The translations under genes were made by a program, and so were the position numbers. This document shows positions 6,737-8,509 of a stretch of 8,509 nucleotides of DNA, in pieces; positions within the stretch are counted from its first letter, which is position 1, and each line of letters begins with the position of its first letter. This stretch comes from Oscillospiraceae bacterium (GTDB lineage: Bacteria; Bacillota; Clostridia; Oscillospirales; Oscillospiraceae), in NCBI GenBank assembly GCA_024404215.1, contig JAKSQI010000063.1, positions 1 through 8,509 on the forward strand. The letters are read 5' to 3'. Under the pieces are notes generated by a model. That model was given only the letters and a program-made list of their open reading frames with translations, was not told the origin of the DNA and made no database searches.

Positions 6737-6746
6737 TTGACGTCAA
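6737..6746. promoter_or_regulatory. TTGACGTCAA palindrome at the antiporter start site
   Basis: A perfect 10-bp palindrome between the antiporter ribosome binding site and its predicted -10, at about +1 to +10. Its position suits an operator for a dimeric regulator, but no regulator is identified. A short palindrome can also arise by chance. Confidence 0.35.
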
Positions 6747-6753
6747 GGCCGCT

Positions 6754-6782
6754 ATTCTACCACCATTGCCGGGGAATAGCAA
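6754..6782 (-). promoter_or_regulatory. Promoter of the antiporter gene
   Basis: On the minus strand: TTGCTA (complement of 6777-6782), 17 bp, TAGAAT (complement of 6754-6759). The -10 has five of six consensus bases; the -35 is weaker (four of six). Start expected near 6747. Confidence 0.6.
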
Positions 6783-6850
6783 GCAAAAAGTAAAGGGGGA
6801 GGGGTTATTTTTAGCCGGACCGGAGAAAGCCCTTGAAAATCAAGCTTTTC

Positions 6851-6880
6851 TTGCGGAAAATGGGAACCAAATGCTATAAT
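6851..6880 (+). promoter_or_regulatory. Extended -10 promoter of the EcsC-like/lipoprotein operon
   Basis: A perfect TATAAT at 6875-6880 is preceded by TGC (extended -10). TTGCGG at 6851-6856 lies 18 bp upstream as a weak -35. Start near 6887. This position rules out the upstream in-frame ATG at 6833 as the start of the following gene. Confidence 0.75.
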
Positions 6881-6910
6881 GGATTCGTCAAAGAGGGGAG
6901 AGGAAAGGCC

Positions 6911-7711
6911 ATGCTGTCCATCCGTAAAGCACTGAAGCAGGTGAAATGGGAAAGCATCCTGGTATCTGCCATGCGAACCCCGGGCGTAAAGATTAACCGG
7001 GAAGAGTATCTGCGGAAAACCTTGACTATTTATTTCCCGGATGTCATGCTGAAAAAAGCGATAGAAGCAAATCCGGCTAAAGCCGGCATGAACCGCCACG
7101 TGATTAACCGAATTTCCCGGCGGGAAATTCGGGCAGAGACGGCCAAGGTGGTGGGAACAGCTGCTGCAACAACCTTACCGGGGGGCGTAGCCGGTGTGGG
7201 GGGTGCTGTGGCTGATTTGTCGGCCTACTTCATCTTCCTGCTGCGGGTCATGCAGAAGCTGGCCTATCTTTATGGCTTTGATGAGTTCAAGCTGGGGGGC
7301 GAGGAGCCGGACAGTGAAACCATGAGCTGCATTGTGCTCTTTCTTGGTGTTATGTTCGGCGTCCATGGGGCATCCGATACTCTGAAAAAGATGACCAATA
7401 TCATTTCACGCAGTGTATCCAAAAGCCTGTCCCGCAAGGCCTTCGCTACCAGCCTGGTGTATCCCATAGCCCAAAGGCTGACGGAGGCGATTGGACTCCG
7501 TATTACCCGTCAGCTCTTTTCCGAACTGCTGGCGGCGATAGTGCCCCTGTTTGGTGCAGCTTTTGCCGGCGTGCTGACCTTTCTGCTTTTCCGGCCCTGC
7601 TGTTTTCGCCTGCGCAATCAGCTGATGCATGAGAATATCAGCGATCCGGATTATTACGCCCGCATGGCTGCGGAAAGCAGTTCAGGGCAAGGAAAGGAGA
7701 ATGTTCTATGA
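6911..7711 (+). CDS. EcsC-like membrane-associated protein
   Basis: A 266-aa protein from ATG 6911. The in-frame ATG at 6833 lies upstream of the promoter -10 (6875-6880) and lacks a ribosome binding site, while GGGGAGAGG (6895-6903) precedes 6911. Seen: a basic N-terminal half; a glycine-rich hydrophobic stretch (about 81-112, TTLPGGVAGVGGAVADLS); then LLRVMQKLAYLYGFDEF (110-126); a second hydrophobic stretch (139-152); and a C-terminal hydrophobic pair (about 205-229) followed by a short polar tail. The Gly-rich stretch followed by a helix ending in YGFD recalls EcsC-family proteins, and less so DUF697. The biochemical role of that family is not established. The C-terminal stop TGA overlaps the lipoprotein ATG (ATGA, 7708-7711), indicating coupled synthesis. 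Confidence 0.85.
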   Translation: MLSIRKALKQVKWESILVSAMRTPGVKINREEYLRKTLTIYFPDVMLKKAIEANPAKAGMNRHVINRISRREIRAETAKVVGTAAATTLPGGVAGVGGAVADLSAYFIFLLRVMQKLAYLYGFDEFKLGGEEPDSETMSCIVLFLGVMFGVHGASDTLKKMTNIISRSVSKSLSRKAFATSLVYPIAQRLTEAIGLRITRQLFSELLAAIVPLFGAAFAGVLTFLLFRPCCFRLRNQLMHENISDPDYYARMAAESSSGQGKENVL

Positions 7712-8487
7712 AGCGTTTGTCTGCATGGATGAGTATGATTTTGGTAGCGGCCCTGCTGCTGGGGCTCACCGGCTGCGGTCGCAAAGCCCAGCCTGCCCCT
7801 GTGGAGGAAACTCAGAAACCTGCCCAGGAGGCATTGGTTCCCCCGGAAAAGGAAGACGAGCAGGAGGCCGAGACTCCCGCTCCCCCGGAGAAGCAGGAGG
7901 AAGAGAAGAAGGAAGCAGAGACTCAGACCCCGGTAGAGGAGCCGATGACCCCAATTGAGCCGGAGTCCGGCAACGATTCTCCCGAGGAAAAGACGGAGGG
8001 GGAGGAAAAGCCGGAAACCGAAGTGCCGGAGGAAGAAGACCCCGAGAAGGCAGAGGAAGAGAAGCCGGTGTATGAAAGGGTAATTGAGCCCAATACAAAG
8101 CCGGAGGATAAGCCTGAGGGCTACACCCTTTTGCGCAGCGGAACCATGGCCTCCGATACCGGAACCAGGCTGAACCTGGTGGCTCAATGGGCCGTTTACG
8201 GAACGGAGAGCGGAGAGAAGCTCTGCATGGATGTGTATGTAACCTCCTATAGTCTGATTGTTGGTCCCAGAGCCCCGGGTGTTACGATAACGCTGGATGG
8301 TTATTCTTACAGCTACCCCACGGAGGCCATTGATTATGAGGGCACAAGCCCTGTCTCCTTCCTGTTGGGATCCTATGAATGGGACATGGGGGAGGATTCG
8401 GCAGCGGTAGACATCGGCTGGCGTTTTCTGGGCAGCTATGGCGGCCAGGAACTGCCGGAGGTCCACGCCGCAGGTACCATAGAATAA
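7708..8487 (+). CDS. Putative lipoprotein with Glu/Pro-rich stalk
   Basis: A 259-aa exported lipoprotein. The ATG at 7708 follows AAAGGAG (7693-7699) by eight bases and overlaps the previous stop. A lipoprotein signal peptide covers 1-22 (basic MKR, hydrophobic core, lipobox LTGC with acylated C23). Residues about 28-137 are low-complexity, dominated by Glu, Pro, Lys and Thr, and probably form an extended, strongly acidic stalk. Residues about 138-259 look like a compact beta-rich domain with many Tyr, Trp, Gly and Ser (for example LDGYSYSYP, 196-204). I recognise no enzymatic motif in it. A surface display or envelope-associated role is inferred from this layout. Coupling to the EcsC-like gene suggests a shared envelope function, but none is known. 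Confidence 0.88.
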   Translation: MKRLSAWMSMILVAALLLGLTGCGRKAQPAPVEETQKPAQEALVPPEKEDEQEAETPAPPEKQEEEKKEAETQTPVEEPMTPIEPESGNDSPEEKTEGEEKPETEVPEEEDPEKAEEEKPVYERVIEPNTKPEDKPEGYTLLRSGTMASDTGTRLNLVAQWAVYGTESGEKLCMDVYVTSYSLIVGPRAPGVTITLDGYSYSYPTEAIDYEGTSPVSFLLGSYEWDMGEDSAAVDIGWRFLGSYGGQELPEVHAAGTIE

Positions 8488-8493
8488 AAAGGA

Positions 8494-8509
8494 AAGGGGC
8501 TGTCTCAAA
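8494..8509 (+). terminator. Possible left arm of a terminator, cut by the window edge
   Basis: The last bases, AAGGGGCTGTCTCAAA, start seven bases after the lipoprotein stop. They match the kind of left arm that often pairs with a TTTGAGACAGCCCCTT-type right arm in bacillotal terminators. The right arm is not in the window, so this is tentative. Confidence 0.35.

Noticed and set aside
6833..6910. N-terminal extension of the EcsC-like protein to ATG 6833
   Set aside because: That ATG lies upstream of the TATAAT at 6875-6880 and has no ribosome binding site; ATG 6911 has both signals.
7654..8508. 284-codon open frame on the - strand
   Set aside because: It is antisense to the lipoprotein. Its Leu/Arg-rich 'membrane' stretch is the complement of the Glu/Pro-rich codons, and there is no ribosome binding site or promoter.

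Overview
The window looks like a chromosomal segment of a Bacillota (Firmicutes) bacterium of medium-high G+C. Evidence is the Gram-positive-type 5S and 23S sequence, strong AGGAGG-like ribosome binding sites, SigA-like promoters (TTGACA/TATAAT), and a heavy-metal ATPase paired with a small DUF6110-like protein. An affiliation with the Negativicutes (Phascolarctobacterium/Acidaminococcus type) is only a guess. There is no sign of a mobile element, phage or CRISPR array.

Region 1 (1-663, + strand) is the tail of an rRNA operon: the 3' end of 23S rRNA, a spacer, a tRNA-Lys(CTT) with encoded CCA, a 12-bp hairpin, 5S rRNA and an intrinsic terminator. A tRNA between 23S and 5S is an uncommon order. 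Region 2 (662-1220) is a single small unrecognised gene with its own extended -10 promoter, overlapping the end of the rRNA terminator. It ends at a hairpin that also serves the convergent operon on the other strand.

Region 3 (1229-3724, - strand) is a two-gene metal operon: a 93-aa Cys/His-free DUF6110-like membrane-associated protein, then a 704-aa P1B-type ATPase that lacks the usual CPx transmembrane motif. It is read from a near-consensus promoter (TTGACA-N17-TATACT). Three ATACCC-type inverted repeats of CsoR/RcnR-family style, about 15 bp apart, cover the promoter core and the likely transcription start. This is the most distinctive part of the window: the sequence predicts a metal- or thiol-responsive export unit whose regulator is not in the window.

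Region 4 (3772-5395, + strand) is a separately promoted pair: a three-TM protein of unknown function and a Cof-type HAD phosphatase whose ribosome binding site overlaps the stop codon of the first gene. It ends in a strong hairpin shared with the convergent gene of region 5. Region 5 (5445-6782, - strand) is a monocistronic CPA2-type cation:proton antiporter without a C-terminal RCK domain. Its promoter has a TTGACGTCAA palindrome just downstream of the predicted start site.

Region 6 (6851-8487, + strand, divergent from region 5) is an EcsC-like membrane-associated protein whose stop codon overlaps, as ATGA, the start of a lipoprotein with a long Glu/Pro-rich stalk and a beta-rich C-terminal domain. 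The window ends inside what may be the left arm of a terminator. Apart from the rRNA operon, the protein genes form small, independent transcription units bounded by shared bidirectional terminators and divergent promoters.
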